A DNA stretch of 64,000 bases, taken from the NCBI RefSeq assembly GCF_000185365.1, contig NZ_GL622241.1, positions 1,887,832 through 1,951,831 on the forward strand. The letters are read 5' to 3'. Below, one piece after another: positions 8,217 to 17,067 of the stretch; positions within the stretch are counted from its first letter, which is position 1; each line of letters begins with the position of its first letter. The translations under genes were made by a program, and so were the position numbers. The notes under the pieces were generated by a model, which was given only the letters and a program-made list of their open reading frames with translations, had not been told where the DNA came from and did no database searches. Source of the DNA: Enterococcus italicus DSM 15952 (GTDB lineage Bacteria; Bacillota; Bacilli; Lactobacillales; Enterococcaceae).

Positions 8217-10505
8217 ATGGAACACTTAAATCGGCTTTTTGATATCCATCCATGGAAACTAAAAACAACACAATTACACAAAGACATGCGTCTCCAAGAA
8301 TCACTTACCAGTATCGGTAATGGCTACATGGGGATGCGCGGGAATTTCGAGGAAGGTTATAGTGGCGACCATCATCAAGGCACGTATCTAGCTGGCGTCT
8401 GGTACCCCGACAAAACAAGAGTAGGTTGGTGGAAGAACGGTTACCCTGACTATTTCGGCAAGGTCATTAATGCTTTGAACTTTTTAGCAATGACGATCAC
8501 AATCAATGATACAGAAATTGATTTGGCGAAACTAACACCTAAATCCTTTAATCAAGAGTTAGACTTAAAAAACGGCTTACTTTCTCGCTCGTTCACATTA
8601 AATCTTCCGGAAGCGACGGTAGCCTTTACTTTCCGCCGATTTCTAAGCATCACTACTCAAGAAGCAGCTTGGATTGATGTGAACTTAGCCGTTCTCGATG
8701 GCCGCGCGTCAGTCAAATGGCGTTCCGCACTTACTAGCGATGTGCAAAACGAAGATAGTAATTATAACGAACACTTCTGGGAACCTATTGCCACTAGTTC
8801 GAATGGCGAGACGTCCCCCTATTTACAAGTCCGTACGATTCCTAATCAATTTGACATTGAACAATTTACCGTAACGGCCATGATGGATAACGAATTCTCC
8901 ACACAGTTAACAAGCGACTACACACAGGCACCTTTAGCCGTCTCTGAAGAAGTAGCGACAGAATTAAAACAAGGCGAACAACTCTCTCTAACTAAACGTG
9001 TCCTTCTGGTCACTAGTCGAGACGTCGCACCTAGTGAACAAGTCGCGAAAGCAGCCACATTACTAGCTACTGCTAAAAAAGAAACATTCGACGAAGCCTT
9101 AACCCAACAAACCGCCGCATGGCAAAAACGCTGGGAATTAGCTGATGTACAAATTGCCGGTGACGATGAAGCCCAACAAGGTATCCGCTTTAACCTTTTT
9201 CAATTATTTTCTACTTATTACGGAGAAGACGAACGGCTAAACATCGGACCAAAAGGCTTCACGGGTGAAAAGTACGGCGGTGCGACATATTGGGATACTG
9301 AAGCGTACGCTGTCCCACTCTATCTCGCACTTGCTAAGCCTGAAGTGACGAAAAACCTATTGAATTATCGGTACAACCAACTGCCGCAAGCCAAACACAA
9401 CGCAAGGCAACAAGGATTAGCTGGTGCACTTTATCCGATGGTGACCTTCACTGGTATCGAATGCCATAACGAATGGGAAATCACATTTGAAGAGATCCAT
9501 CGCAACGGCGCAATCGCATATGCTATTTACAATTACACGAACTATACTGGTGACACAAGTTACCTTGCAACCCACGGACTGGAAGTATTGGCAGAGATTG
9601 CCCGCTTTTGGGCTGATCGCGTTCATTTTTCTAAACGGAAGGGTCAATATATGATCCATGGCGTTACCGGCCCAAATGAATACGAAAACAATGTCAATAA
9701 CAACTGGTATACAAACACCTTAGCTGCCTGGGTCCTGCAATATACGATTGATAGCTACCAAAAATATCGTGACTCTACTCAAGCACGCATATCAGATGAA
9801 GAGCTAGTCCATTGGCAAGAAATCATCGATGGCATGTACTATCCAAAAGACGATGAACTAGGTATCTTTGTGCAACACGATACATTTTTAGACAAAGACC
9901 TAATGCCTGTTACCGACCTCGACACCGCTGAATTGCCACTAAATCAACACTGGTCTTGGGACAAGATTTTGCGTTCATGCTTCATTAAGCAAGCAGATGT
10001 GCTACAAGGCATATATTTCTTTGGCGATGCCTATTCAATCGAGGAAAAGCAACGGAACTTCGACTTCTACGAACCAATGACTGTGCACGAGTCCTCTCTA
10101 TCACCAAGCATCCATGCAGTATTAGCAGCGGAATTAGGCTTAGAGGAGAAAGCTGTCGAAATGTACCAACGAACAGCTCGACTAGATTTAGATAATTATA
10201 ACAACGATACGCAAGATGGACTGCATATTACTTCTATGACTGGTAGTTGGTTAGCAATTGTTCAAGGATTTGCACAAATGAAGACCACTGAAAACACCTT
10301 GCGTTTCGCACCATTTTTACCGAAAAATTGGCAAGGATATGCCTTCCGTATTAATTATCGCAATCGCTTATTGGCGATTGACGTCAATAAACAAGTAACA
10401 TTGACACTGATCTCCGGGGATCCTCTTGATGTGTCCTTATACGAAAAACCATACAAACTAGCGACCACATTGACCATACCTATGCCCACAAAGGAGGAAG
10501 ACTAA
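8217..10505 (+). CDS. malP: Maltose phosphorylase, GH65
   Basis: This enzyme of 762 residues splits maltose with inorganic phosphate into glucose and beta-glucose 1-phosphate in the cytoplasm. The sequence shows the GH65 layout: an N-terminal beta-sandwich, a linker, an (alpha/alpha)6 barrel and a small C-terminal beta domain. The general acid is probably Glu488 in [10 protein letters not shown], where family members carry it. There is no signal peptide. A strong AAGGAGG precedes the ATG. The gene overlaps pgmB by one base (TAATG), so the phosphorylase and the mutase that uses its product are translationally coupled. Transcription should start at the operator-containing promoter at 8151-8179. 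Kojibiose or trehalose phosphorylase are possible within GH65, but the maltodextrin neighbours favour maltose. Confidence 0.92.
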   Translation: MEHLNRLFDIHPWKLKTTQLHKDMRLQESLTSIGNGYMGMRGNFEEGYSGDHHQGTYLAGVWYPDKTRVGWWKNGYPDYFGKVINALNFLAMTITINDTEIDLAKLTPKSFNQELDLKNGLLSRSFTLNLPEATVAFTFRRFLSITTQEAAWIDVNLAVLDGRASVKWRSALTSDVQNEDSNYNEHFWEPIATSSNGETSPYLQVRTIPNQFDIEQFTVTAMMDNEFSTQLTSDYTQAPLAVSEEVATELKQGEQLSLTKRVLLVTSRDVAPSEQVAKAATLLATAKKETFDEALTQQTAAWQKRWELADVQIAGDDEAQQGIRFNLFQLFSTYYGEDERLNIGPKGFTGEKYGGATYWDTEAYAVPLYLALAKPEVTKNLLNYRYNQLPQAKHNARQQGLAGALYPMVTFTGIECHNEWEITFEEIHRNGAIAYAIYNYTNYTGDTSYLATHGLEVLAEIARFWADRVHFSKRKGQYMIHGVTGPNEYENNVNNNWYTNTLAAWVLQYTIDSYQKYRDSTQARISDEELVHWQEIIDGMYYPKDDELGIFVQHDTFLDKDLMPVTDLDTAELPLNQHWSWDKILRSCFIKQADVLQGIYFFGDAYSIEEKQRNFDFYEPMTVHESSLSPSIHAVLAAELGLEEKAVEMYQRTARLDLDNYNNDTQDGLHITSMTGSWLAIVQGFAQMKTTENTLRFAPFLPKNWQGYAFRINYRNRLLAIDVNKQVTLTLISGDPLDVSLYEKPYKLATTLTIPMPTKEED

Positions 10506-11176
10506 TGTTCAAAGGTGTTTTATTTGATCTAGATGGTGTCATTACCGATACAGCTGAGTACCATTTCCTAGCGTGGCAAGCACTCGCAAACGAGCTAGGC
10601 ATCACCATCGATCGTAAATTCAATGAACGATTAAAAGGTGTCAGTCGTGAAGATTCATTGCGATTAATACTAGCTGAAGGAAAGCAAGAAGATCGGTATT
10701 CTCCTACCGAATTTGCAGCCTTAGCTAAGAAAAAAAATGACCATTATAAAGAAATGATTCAAAGTGTCACACCCGCCGATATCTATCCAGGCATTCAATC
10801 GCTTTTAACTGCCTTAAAAGAAAATCAGATTGGCATCGCGTTAGCATCAGCCAGTAAAAATGGCCCCTTTTTATTAGAACACCTAGGCATTATGGCGCTT
10901 TTTGATACGATTGTCGATCCTGCTTCGTTAAAAGCCGGCAAACCGGCGCCAGATATTTATGAAGCCGCTGCAAGTCAATTGTCGCTTGCACCGTCAGAGT
11001 GTATCGGTATTGAAGATGCGCTCGCTGGCATTCAAGCAATCCAAGCAAGCGGCGCCTTACCAATAGGGATTGGAAAAGAAGTTGACTTAGGAACAGATAT
11101 CGCACTCGTCCCCGACACATCACAGCTAACTTACGACTTTCTATGTGATACATGGCAAAATCAGATTCATTCATAA
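10505..11176 (+). CDS. pgmB: Beta-phosphoglucomutase
   Basis: This is a HAD-superfamily phosphomutase of 223 residues that converts beta-glucose 1-phosphate to glucose 6-phosphate. The nucleophile and acid/base pair is Asp8 and Asp10 in [10 protein letters not shown], followed by the helical cap domain. Further HAD motifs are SASKNG (Ser/Lys) and GIEDALAGI (metal ligands). Its start overlaps the malP stop codon. Together they complete phosphorolytic maltose use with one hexose phosphate gained without ATP. A strong hairpin terminator follows. Confidence 0.93.
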   Translation: MFKGVLFDLDGVITDTAEYHFLAWQALANELGITIDRKFNERLKGVSREDSLRLILAEGKQEDRYSPTEFAALAKKKNDHYKEMIQSVTPADIYPGIQSLLTALKENQIGIALASASKNGPFLLEHLGIMALFDTIVDPASLKAGKPAPDIYEAAASQLSLAPSECIGIEDALAGIQAIQASGALPIGIGKEVDLGTDIALVPDTSQLTYDFLCDTWQNQIHS

Positions 11177-11182
11177 AAAAAT

Positions 11183-11218
11183 AAACCGGCTCTCAACTGA
11201 TGAGGGCCGGATTTTTTT
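11183..11218. terminator. Bidirectional terminator between pgmB and the GH13 gene
   Basis: CCGGCTCTCA pairs with TGAGGGCCGG around a short loop and is followed by TTTTTTT on the plus strand. On the minus strand an AT-rich tail ending in TTTTTT follows. It separates the convergent pgmB and GH13 genes. Confidence 0.88.
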
Positions 11219-12998
11219 ATTCTTCTATCAATATGGGATAAGCAGCAACTACAAATCCCATTGGTTCAATAACGAGCTCACGATCTACTTGGTTCGTTAA
11301 CGCATTCAAAAGAATTTCTCCCTTTTTGCTAACCGTTTGAGCTTCTTGACCGCTATTAAACTGTGCAATAAGGCTAGTACCTTCCCATTCTCTTTTTAGC
11401 GTCAATAGACCAGTGTCTTCATCTACTAATTGCCACTCCCAAGTCCCTTTCGCCAACAAGGAGGCGTATGTTTTACGTAAAGAAATCAAATCGATCACGA
11501 ATCCCTTAAGACTACCATCTTGCTCCTCTTCATCCCAGACCATACATTTGCGACAATCCGGATCCATCTCACCTGTCATTCCGACTTCATCGCCATAATA
11601 CAGACAAGGCACACCAGGTTGGATATAGGTGAATGCCAATACTTGACGCATCAAATCCTTGTCTCCCTGCGTTTCACTTAGCAAACGCGGCGTGTCATGA
11701 GTATCTAATACGTTTAATTGCATTTGGTTGGTTTGATTGCGATAAAGCATTAACTGGTTGGCCATATCAGAAACCATTTTCTTCAGACCGATTTGACGCT
11801 TCACAAAATAATTCATAATGGCATCGGTATACGCATAATTCATCACCGCGTCAAACTCATCCCCTTGAAGCCAACTTTGGGAAGAGTGCCAAATTTCTCC
11901 TAAAATATAAAAATCTGGTTTTATCGCGAAACAAGCTTGGCGAAACTTCTTCCAAAAATGATGATCGACCTCATTGGCAACATCGAGACGCCATGCATCG
12001 ATATCAAATGTTTCAATCCAATACGTAGCAATCGATAGCAAATAATCTTGTACTTCAGGATTAGCTGTATTCAACTTCGGCATATGTGGTGTAAACGCAA
12101 AGACATCATAGGTCAGATCATGCGCTTCCTCAAAGTCATCATCGATTTTATACGTAGCAGGAAATTCATTGACATGAAACCAGTCGGCATATTTTGATTG
12201 TTGCCCATTTTCTAAGACATCTTGCCATTGTGGTGAGGTGTCTCCCATATGATTAAAGACAGCATCAAGCATGACTTTCATTCCACGACTGTGACAGGCG
12301 TCAATCAATTCGTGTAGCGTCTCATCCGTCCCAAATGCAGGATCTACTTTAAAGTAATCAATGGTATCGTATTTGTGATTCGAATGGGCTTCAAAAATCG
12401 GACACAAGTAAATACCATTGATTCCTAGCTCTTCTAGATAATCCAAATGGTCTATCACTCCTTGTAAGTCACCACCAAAAAAATCTTGGCGATCAGGGTT
12501 TTTACTCCCCCAAGGCAGCGTATCCACCGGATCATTCGTCGCATCTCCATTGGCAAATCGCTCAGGGAAAATTTGGTACCAAACAGTCTGGCTAACCCAC
12601 TCTTGCGCTTTCACACGGTCAACTTCATGAAAATACGGCATACGGAAATAATTATTCGGCATCTTTAAATACGTATCAGTCACCTCAAACACGCCATGAT
12701 CGCCATAAAAAGCTTGAATATCGACTTGACTTTGAATGACAAAAGCATAACTCAACCGTTTGAATTTAGCCTTCTTTTCAATAAACCAGTAATCATATAA
12801 ATCCGTCGAGACAATTTTTTTCATCGGTTCTTTTTCTTGATACCATTGCTCTTTATCTAATAAATATGGATCTCCTGAAATTAGATAGACTTGCTTGCTA
12901 TCGGCTCTGGCAGTCCGCAGGCGAATATGCATCGTATCTTTATCGTACAAATAAGCATACTCACTATCTGGACGATGATAAATTGCAGCTGTGTTCAT
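11217..12998 (-). CDS. Cyclomaltodextrinase / neopullulanase / maltogenic amylase (GH13_20)
   Basis: This is a cytoplasmic GH13 enzyme of 593 residues that hydrolyses cyclodextrins, linear maltodextrins or pullulan to maltose-size products. It has the N-terminal CBM34-like domain typical of this subfamily, then the (beta/alpha)8 barrel. The catalytic triad is visible as Asp339 (WRLDVANE), Glu368 (ILGEIWH) and Asp435 (LDTHDTPR). The spacing of 29 and 67 residues equals that in neopullulanases. There is no signal peptide. The open frame extends 28 codons upstream, but the ATG at 12998 has GGAG at correct distance and begins a normal N terminus (MNTAAIYHRPDS). It is divergent from the binding-protein gene, and an operator-like palindrome lies at 13069-13082. 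It would feed maltose to the phosphorylase. Confidence 0.9.
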   Translation of the reverse strand: MNTAAIYHRPDSEYAYLYDKDTMHIRLRTARADSKQVYLISGDPYLLDKEQWYQEKEPMKKIVSTDLYDYWFIEKKAKFKRLSYAFVIQSQVDIQAFYGDHGVFEVTDTYLKMPNNYFRMPYFHEVDRVKAQEWVSQTVWYQIFPERFANGDATNDPVDTLPWGSKNPDRQDFFGGDLQGVIDHLDYLEELGINGIYLCPIFEAHSNHKYDTIDYFKVDPAFGTDETLHELIDACHSRGMKVMLDAVFNHMGDTSPQWQDVLENGQQSKYADWFHVNEFPATYKIDDDFEEAHDLTYDVFAFTPHMPKLNTANPEVQDYLLSIATYWIETFDIDAWRLDVANEVDHHFWKKFRQACFAIKPDFYILGEIWHSSQSWLQGDEFDAVMNYAYTDAIMNYFVKRQIGLKKMVSDMANQLMLYRNQTNQMQLNVLDTHDTPRLLSETQGDKDLMRQVLAFTYIQPGVPCLYYGDEVGMTGEMDPDCRKCMVWDEEEQDGSLKGFVIDLISLRKTYASLLAKGTWEWQLVDEDTGLLTLKREWEGTSLIAQFNSGQEAQTVSKKGEILLNALTNQVDRELVIEPMGFVVAAYPILIEE

Positions 12999-13068
12999 AC
13001 TCTTCACTCCTTCAATTGATTTCCAACTCATTATGGCACAAGCAACTATACGATTCAACATAAAAAAG

Positions 13069-13082
13069 ACAAACGATTGCAT
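13069..13082. promoter_or_regulatory. Maltose operator upstream of the GH13 gene
   Basis: ACAAACGATTGCAT resembles the other maltose operators. A minus-strand TTGACA (13106-13111) with CATTTT 17 bases downstream (13083-13088) would place the operator at or just after the transcription start. Confidence 0.5.
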
Positions 13083-13200
13083 AAAATGCTAAATAATTGG
13101 AATTATGTCAATTTTGTACCCTTGATATGCAGTAATGCCGATAAATCTCAAATCACCCTTACAAATAATTTGTCTAAAACAGTGTTTTTTCAAATTTCTC

Positions 13201-13229
13201 TTGACTATCTTCGCAAACGGTTGCATAAT
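13201..13229 (+). promoter_or_regulatory. mdxE promoter with embedded operator
   Basis: TTGACT (13201-13206) and CATAAT (13224-13229) are 17 bases apart. CGCAAACGGTTGCA (13212-13225) occupies the spacer, the same arrangement as in the malP promoter. Confidence 0.75.
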
Positions 13230-13268
13230 AATCATGTAAACTAAATTTATTTCATGGAGGATATTGAA

Positions 13269-14531
13269 ATGAAAAAAAATTGGAGAAAATATGTTTCAAC
13301 GGGTGTCGTGTTAAGTGCAACAGCATTACTATTAGCCGCTTGCGGTAGCTCTTCCTCTTCTAGTTCGGATAGCTCAAAAACAGAAGACAGCTCATCTGCT
13401 AAAGTCTCTGGAGATATCAAATTATGGGTAGATACAGAGCAAGTCGATATGTTCAAACCAATTGTTGCTGATTTTGAAAAAGAATATCCAGATGTCAAAG
13501 TCGAATTGACTGCCGGTTCATCTGCTGATGCAAAAAAAGATGTTTCAAAAGACCCTTCTTCTGCTGCCGATGTTTTTATGATGCCGCATGATCAAGTAGG
13601 ACAAATGGCCGATGCTGGGTTACTTTATCCATTCACCGAAACAAAATTTGCTGATTCAGTAAAAGACAACAATGTCGATTCAGCAGTCGAAGGTGCCACT
13701 TGGAAAGATGAGTTATACGGATTCCCTTATGGTGTCGAATCGCAAGTCCTTTACTACAATAAATCTAAATTATCTGCAGACGATGTGAAGACTTGGAATA
13801 CATTGACTTCTAAAGGAAAATTAGGTACAAACTTTGGTGACGCAGGTGCAAACTACATCTTCGGTCCATTATTTATGAGTAATGGCGATGTCTTATATGG
13901 AGACAATGGCGAAGATTTGACAGGAACAAACTTTAACAATGAAAAAGGAATTGAAGTCCTTAAATGGATTGCTTCCCAAAAGAGCAATAGCGGTGTCGTG
14001 CAATCTTCGACTGAAGCACTCGCTAACCTTACTGCAGGTACAACTGATGCTTTCTTATCTGGCCCATGGTCTAAAAATGATGTAAAAAAAGCACTTGGTG
14101 ATAACATGGCCGTAGCGGCATACCCTACTGTTGACTTTGGCCATGGCGAAACACCAATGAAAGCTTTCTTAGGTGTAAAACTGTTTGCTGTTAACCAACA
14201 AACAAAATCACCAGTTGCTGCCTTGACTTTGGCTGAATACCTGTCTAATGAGTCTTCACAATTAAAAGAATTCGAAGAAATTGGCACAGTCCCTTCAAAC
14301 AAAGATTTACAAAAAAATGAAAAAGTTACTTCTGATGCAGTTGCCAAAGCGGTTATGGAAATGTCTGATACTGACCACTCTGTCGTAATGCCAAAACTTC
14401 CAGAAATGAATTCATTCTGGCCAGCAATGGATGCATTAATTAACGATACTTACAAAGGCAACATCAAAGAAAGTCAATACCAAGACAAGCTAGATAAATT
14501 AGTATCTGATATTTCTAAAACGACTGAGTAG
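13269..14531 (+). CDS. mdxE: Maltodextrin-binding lipoprotein
   Basis: This is an extracellular solute-binding protein (family 1, MalE-like) of 420 residues. It has a lipoprotein signal with lipobox LAAC and lipidated Cys25, followed by a Ser-rich linker. The mature protein begins with KLWVDTEQ and has features typical of sugar-binding proteins. It should capture maltodextrins outside the membrane and deliver them to the two permeases downstream. An upstream in-frame ATG at 13254 is disfavoured: GGAGG lies between the two, eight bases before the ATG at 13269. A hairpin separates it from the first permease gene. Confidence 0.93.
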   Translation: MKKNWRKYVSTGVVLSATALLLAACGSSSSSSSDSSKTEDSSSAKVSGDIKLWVDTEQVDMFKPIVADFEKEYPDVKVELTAGSSADAKKDVSKDPSSAADVFMMPHDQVGQMADAGLLYPFTETKFADSVKDNNVDSAVEGATWKDELYGFPYGVESQVLYYNKSKLSADDVKTWNTLTSKGKLGTNFGDAGANYIFGPLFMSNGDVLYGDNGEDLTGTNFNNEKGIEVLKWIASQKSNSGVVQSSTEALANLTAGTTDAFLSGPWSKNDVKKALGDNMAVAAYPTVDFGHGETPMKAFLGVKLFAVNQQTKSPVAALTLAEYLSNESSQLKEFEEIGTVPSNKDLQKNEKVTSDAVAKAVMEMSDTDHSVVMPKLPEMNSFWPAMDALINDTYKGNIKESQYQDKLDKLVSDISKTTE

Positions 14532-14551
14532 CACGAGTAGTGATGAATTTT

Positions 14552-14587
14552 CAGACGGACTTCGCTTCGCGTTGCGTAGTCCGTCTG
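14552..14587 (+). terminator. Intercistronic hairpin between mdxE and mdxF
   Basis: CAGACGGACT pairs perfectly with AGTCCGTCTG around a 16-base loop, and only a weak T-stretch follows. Such a stem after a binding-protein gene usually gives partial termination or mRNA protection, so the binding protein exceeds the permeases. Confidence 0.7.
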
Positions 14588-14634
14588 TGTTTATTCATTC
14601 ATACATAACTAAGTAGAAAGCGAGTTGATGGGCA

Positions 14635-15984
14635 ATGTTCCATAAAAAGCGATACGAACAACATATGACATTTACGGAATTACTAAAGACTGGTGATTTT
14701 GCAACAAAGTTATCTTTTTTGATTATGGGGGCAGCTAATCTTGCCAACCGTCAGTTTTTAAAGGGCATTCTTTTTCTTGGAGCACAACTTGGATTTCTAT
14801 ACTGGCTCATTCGCAACGGTTGGCATGCATTAAGTATGCTAGGTACATTAGGAACGAAGAAACAAGGGCTAGTATTTGATCAATCACTAGGGATTCGCGT
14901 GTTGCAAGAAGGCGATAACTCAATGTTGCTTTTATTATTCGGGATTGCTGCAGCACTTTTTTGTATCATGATTTTGCTTTTATATATCATTAATTTAAAA
15001 AGTGCACGTCATATATTTGAACTAAAGCAAGCTCGAAAACCAGTCCCTACAACTAAGGAAGATTTAAAATCATTACTCAACGAACGCTTCCATGCAACCT
15101 TGATGACGATTCCTTTATTAGGGGTATTGTTCTTTACAGTATTGCCATTGCTGTATATGATTTCGATTGCCTTCACAAATTACGATCACAATCATCTTCC
15201 ACCAAAAAATCTATTTAGCTGGGTCGGATTAAAAAACTTTGGGAATGTGATCACTGGGGATATGGCAAGTACCTTCTTCCCTATTTTAGCTTGGACATTG
15301 ACCTGGGCAGTTGTCGCGACGGTAACTTGTTTTTTCTTTGGTATTATTCTTGCATTATTAATCAATACAAAAGGATTAAAATTTAAAAAAGTATGGCGAA
15401 CTATTTTTATTTTGACAATGGCAGTTCCTCAGTTTGTTTCACTTTTAATTGTCCGTAATTTATTAAATGGAGCAGGACCAATCAATGCACTACTAATGAA
15501 ATGGGGCTTGATTGATTCAGCAATTCCTTTTCTAACAGATCCAACGATGGCTAAACTGAGCATCATTTTTGTCAACATGTGGATAGGGATTCCAGCGACT
15601 ATGCTAGTATCGACGAGTATTATTCAAAACTTACCCGAAGATCAAATCGAAGCTGCTCGGATTGATGGTGCCAATAAATGGCAAATTTTCCGCACGATTA
15701 CTTTCCCACAAATTCTATTTATTATGACGCCTTCGTTGATTCAACAATTCATTGGTAATATTAACAATTTCAACGTGATCTATTTGTTAACTGGTGGCGG
15801 TCCTTCAAATTCCAATTATTATGGTGCTGGTTCGACCGATTTACTTGTTACTTGGCTGTATAATTTGACAGTAAATACGATGGACTACAACTTGGCATCT
15901 GTCATTGGTATTTTAATTTTCATTCTGTCTGCAGTCTTTAGTTTAGTCGCTTATACGCGTACAAATTCATTTAAGGAGGCCTAG
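14635..15984 (+). CDS. mdxF: Maltodextrin ABC transporter permease, MalF type
   Basis: This is a membrane protein of 449 residues with about eight predicted segments. The N-terminal part (about 1-150) carries extra membrane segments, as in MalF. The C-terminal binding-protein-dependent permease domain contains the EAA loop that contacts the ATPase (EAARIDGANKWQIFRTITFP). The ribosome binding site before ATG 14635 is weak, which may be compensated by high mRNA levels or reduce its level relative to the binding protein. No ATPase gene is present in the locus. An orphan MsmX/MsmK-type ATPase elsewhere in the genome is the likely partner. Confidence 0.92.
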   Translation: MFHKKRYEQHMTFTELLKTGDFATKLSFLIMGAANLANRQFLKGILFLGAQLGFLYWLIRNGWHALSMLGTLGTKKQGLVFDQSLGIRVLQEGDNSMLLLLFGIAAALFCIMILLLYIINLKSARHIFELKQARKPVPTTKEDLKSLLNERFHATLMTIPLLGVLFFTVLPLLYMISIAFTNYDHNHLPPKNLFSWVGLKNFGNVITGDMASTFFPILAWTLTWAVVATVTCFFFGIILALLINTKGLKFKKVWRTIFILTMAVPQFVSLLIVRNLLNGAGPINALLMKWGLIDSAIPFLTDPTMAKLSIIFVNMWIGIPATMLVSTSIIQNLPEDQIEAARIDGANKWQIFRTITFPQILFIMTPSLIQQFIGNINNFNVIYLLTGGGPSNSNYYGAGSTDLLVTWLYNLTVNTMDYNLASVIGILIFILSAVFSLVAYTRTNSFKEA

Positions 15985-15988
15985 TAAC

Positions 15989-16858
15989 ATGACTAAAAAA
16001 ACCGTCAAGAGTTATCATAAGCAACAAAAAGTTACACTTTCGCTCGTTTACCTGATATTGGTTATTTTGGCTGTTGTCTGGCTATTTCCAATTGTCTGGA
16101 TTGTGCTCACAAGTTTCCGTTCAGAAGGTGGCGCGTTTGTTCCGTATATCATTCCAAAAGAGTTCACTTTAGAAAATTATCGTATCTTACTTAGCAACAC
16201 GACAGGTAATTTCCCGTTTGTCCGCTGGTTTTTAAATACCTTATTTGTATCAGTGGTTAGCTGTATCTTGTCGACATTTATTACGATTGCAATGGCGTAC
16301 GCGTTATCAAGATTACGCTTCCGCTTACGCAAACCATTTTTAAAAGTAGCATTGATATTGAATATGTTCCCAGGATTTATGAGCATGATTGCTATCTACT
16401 ATATTTTAAAAGCAATCAACTTAACTGGTAGCCTCTTTGCATTGATTTTGGTTTACTCGTCAGGAGCGGCTTTGGGATTTTATATTGCGAAAGGCTTTTT
16501 CGATACCATTCCAGTTGCTTTAGATGAATCGGCAATGATCGATGGGGCAAATAAATGGCAAATTTTCACTCGAATTACCCTTCCTCTATCAAAACCTATT
16601 ATTGTCTTTACGTCATTGGGTGCATTCATGGGTCCTTGGATGGACTTCATTTTTGCAAAAATCATCATGGGTGATAATGTCAAAAATTATACAATTGCGA
16701 TTGGCCTATTCACCATGATGACCAAATCAACCGCCAATTCCTTATTCATGGCATTTACAGCTGGTTGTGTCATCATTGCCATTCCAATCACCTTATTATT
16801 TATCTACTTGCAACGCTTCTATGTCGAAGGAATCACGTCTGGTTCTGTCAAAGGCTAA
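15989..16858 (+). CDS. mdxG: Maltodextrin ABC transporter permease, MalG type
   Basis: This is the second permease subunit, 289 residues with six membrane segments. The EAA loop reads ALDESAMIDGANKWQIF near residue 180. The C terminus ends in GSVKG, typical of MalG proteins. It starts 4 bases after mdxF with AAGGAGG overlapping the mdxF end, so the two are co-translated. It is the last gene of the maltodextrin operon. Confidence 0.93.
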   Translation: MTKKTVKSYHKQQKVTLSLVYLILVILAVVWLFPIVWIVLTSFRSEGGAFVPYIIPKEFTLENYRILLSNTTGNFPFVRWFLNTLFVSVVSCILSTFITIAMAYALSRLRFRLRKPFLKVALILNMFPGFMSMIAIYYILKAINLTGSLFALILVYSSGAALGFYIAKGFFDTIPVALDESAMIDGANKWQIFTRITLPLSKPIIVFTSLGAFMGPWMDFIFAKIIMGDNVKNYTIAIGLFTMMTKSTANSLFMAFTAGCVIIAIPITLLFIYLQRFYVEGITSGSVKG

Positions 16859-16887
16859 TAAGATTTACTTTTTGCCAGTGAGTCAAA

Positions 16888-16990
16888 CTAGACAGAATTA
16901 GCTACAAACAAAAGACCAGAAAATCCAAAAGTTTGAAAAACAACTTTGATTTTTCTGGTCTTTTTGCTTGCAGCTGACGAATTCTGTCTC
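16888..16990. repeat. Terminator-like repeat copy T4 with both outer arms
   Basis: This is the most complete copy of the hairpin family. The core AAAAGACCAGAAAATCC ... GATTTTTCTGGTCTTTTT (16910-16965) is flanked by outer arms GACAGAATTAGCTACAA (left) and TTGCAGCTGACGAATTCTGTC (right). The outer arms are themselves inverted repeats. It follows mdxG and precedes an unrelated co-directional gene, so it should end the maltodextrin transcript. Confidence 0.8.
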
Positions 16991-17006
16991 ATCCTTATTT
17001 GGATTT

Positions 17007-17035
17007 TTGCAATACGTAGTGAGGTTCGCTACAAT
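17007..17035 (+). promoter_or_regulatory. Promoter of the ABC exporter gene
   Basis: TTGCAA (17007-17012) and TACAAT (17030-17035) are spaced by 17 bases, 33 bases upstream of the start codon. Confidence 0.6.
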
Positions 17036-17067
17036 ATGTTTATGTTACAACTAAAGGAGACTAACTC

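Noticed and set aside
13853..14347. 164-codon open frame antisense to the binding-protein gene
   Set aside because: It is a shadow frame of mdxE with no ribosome binding site and low-complexity composition.
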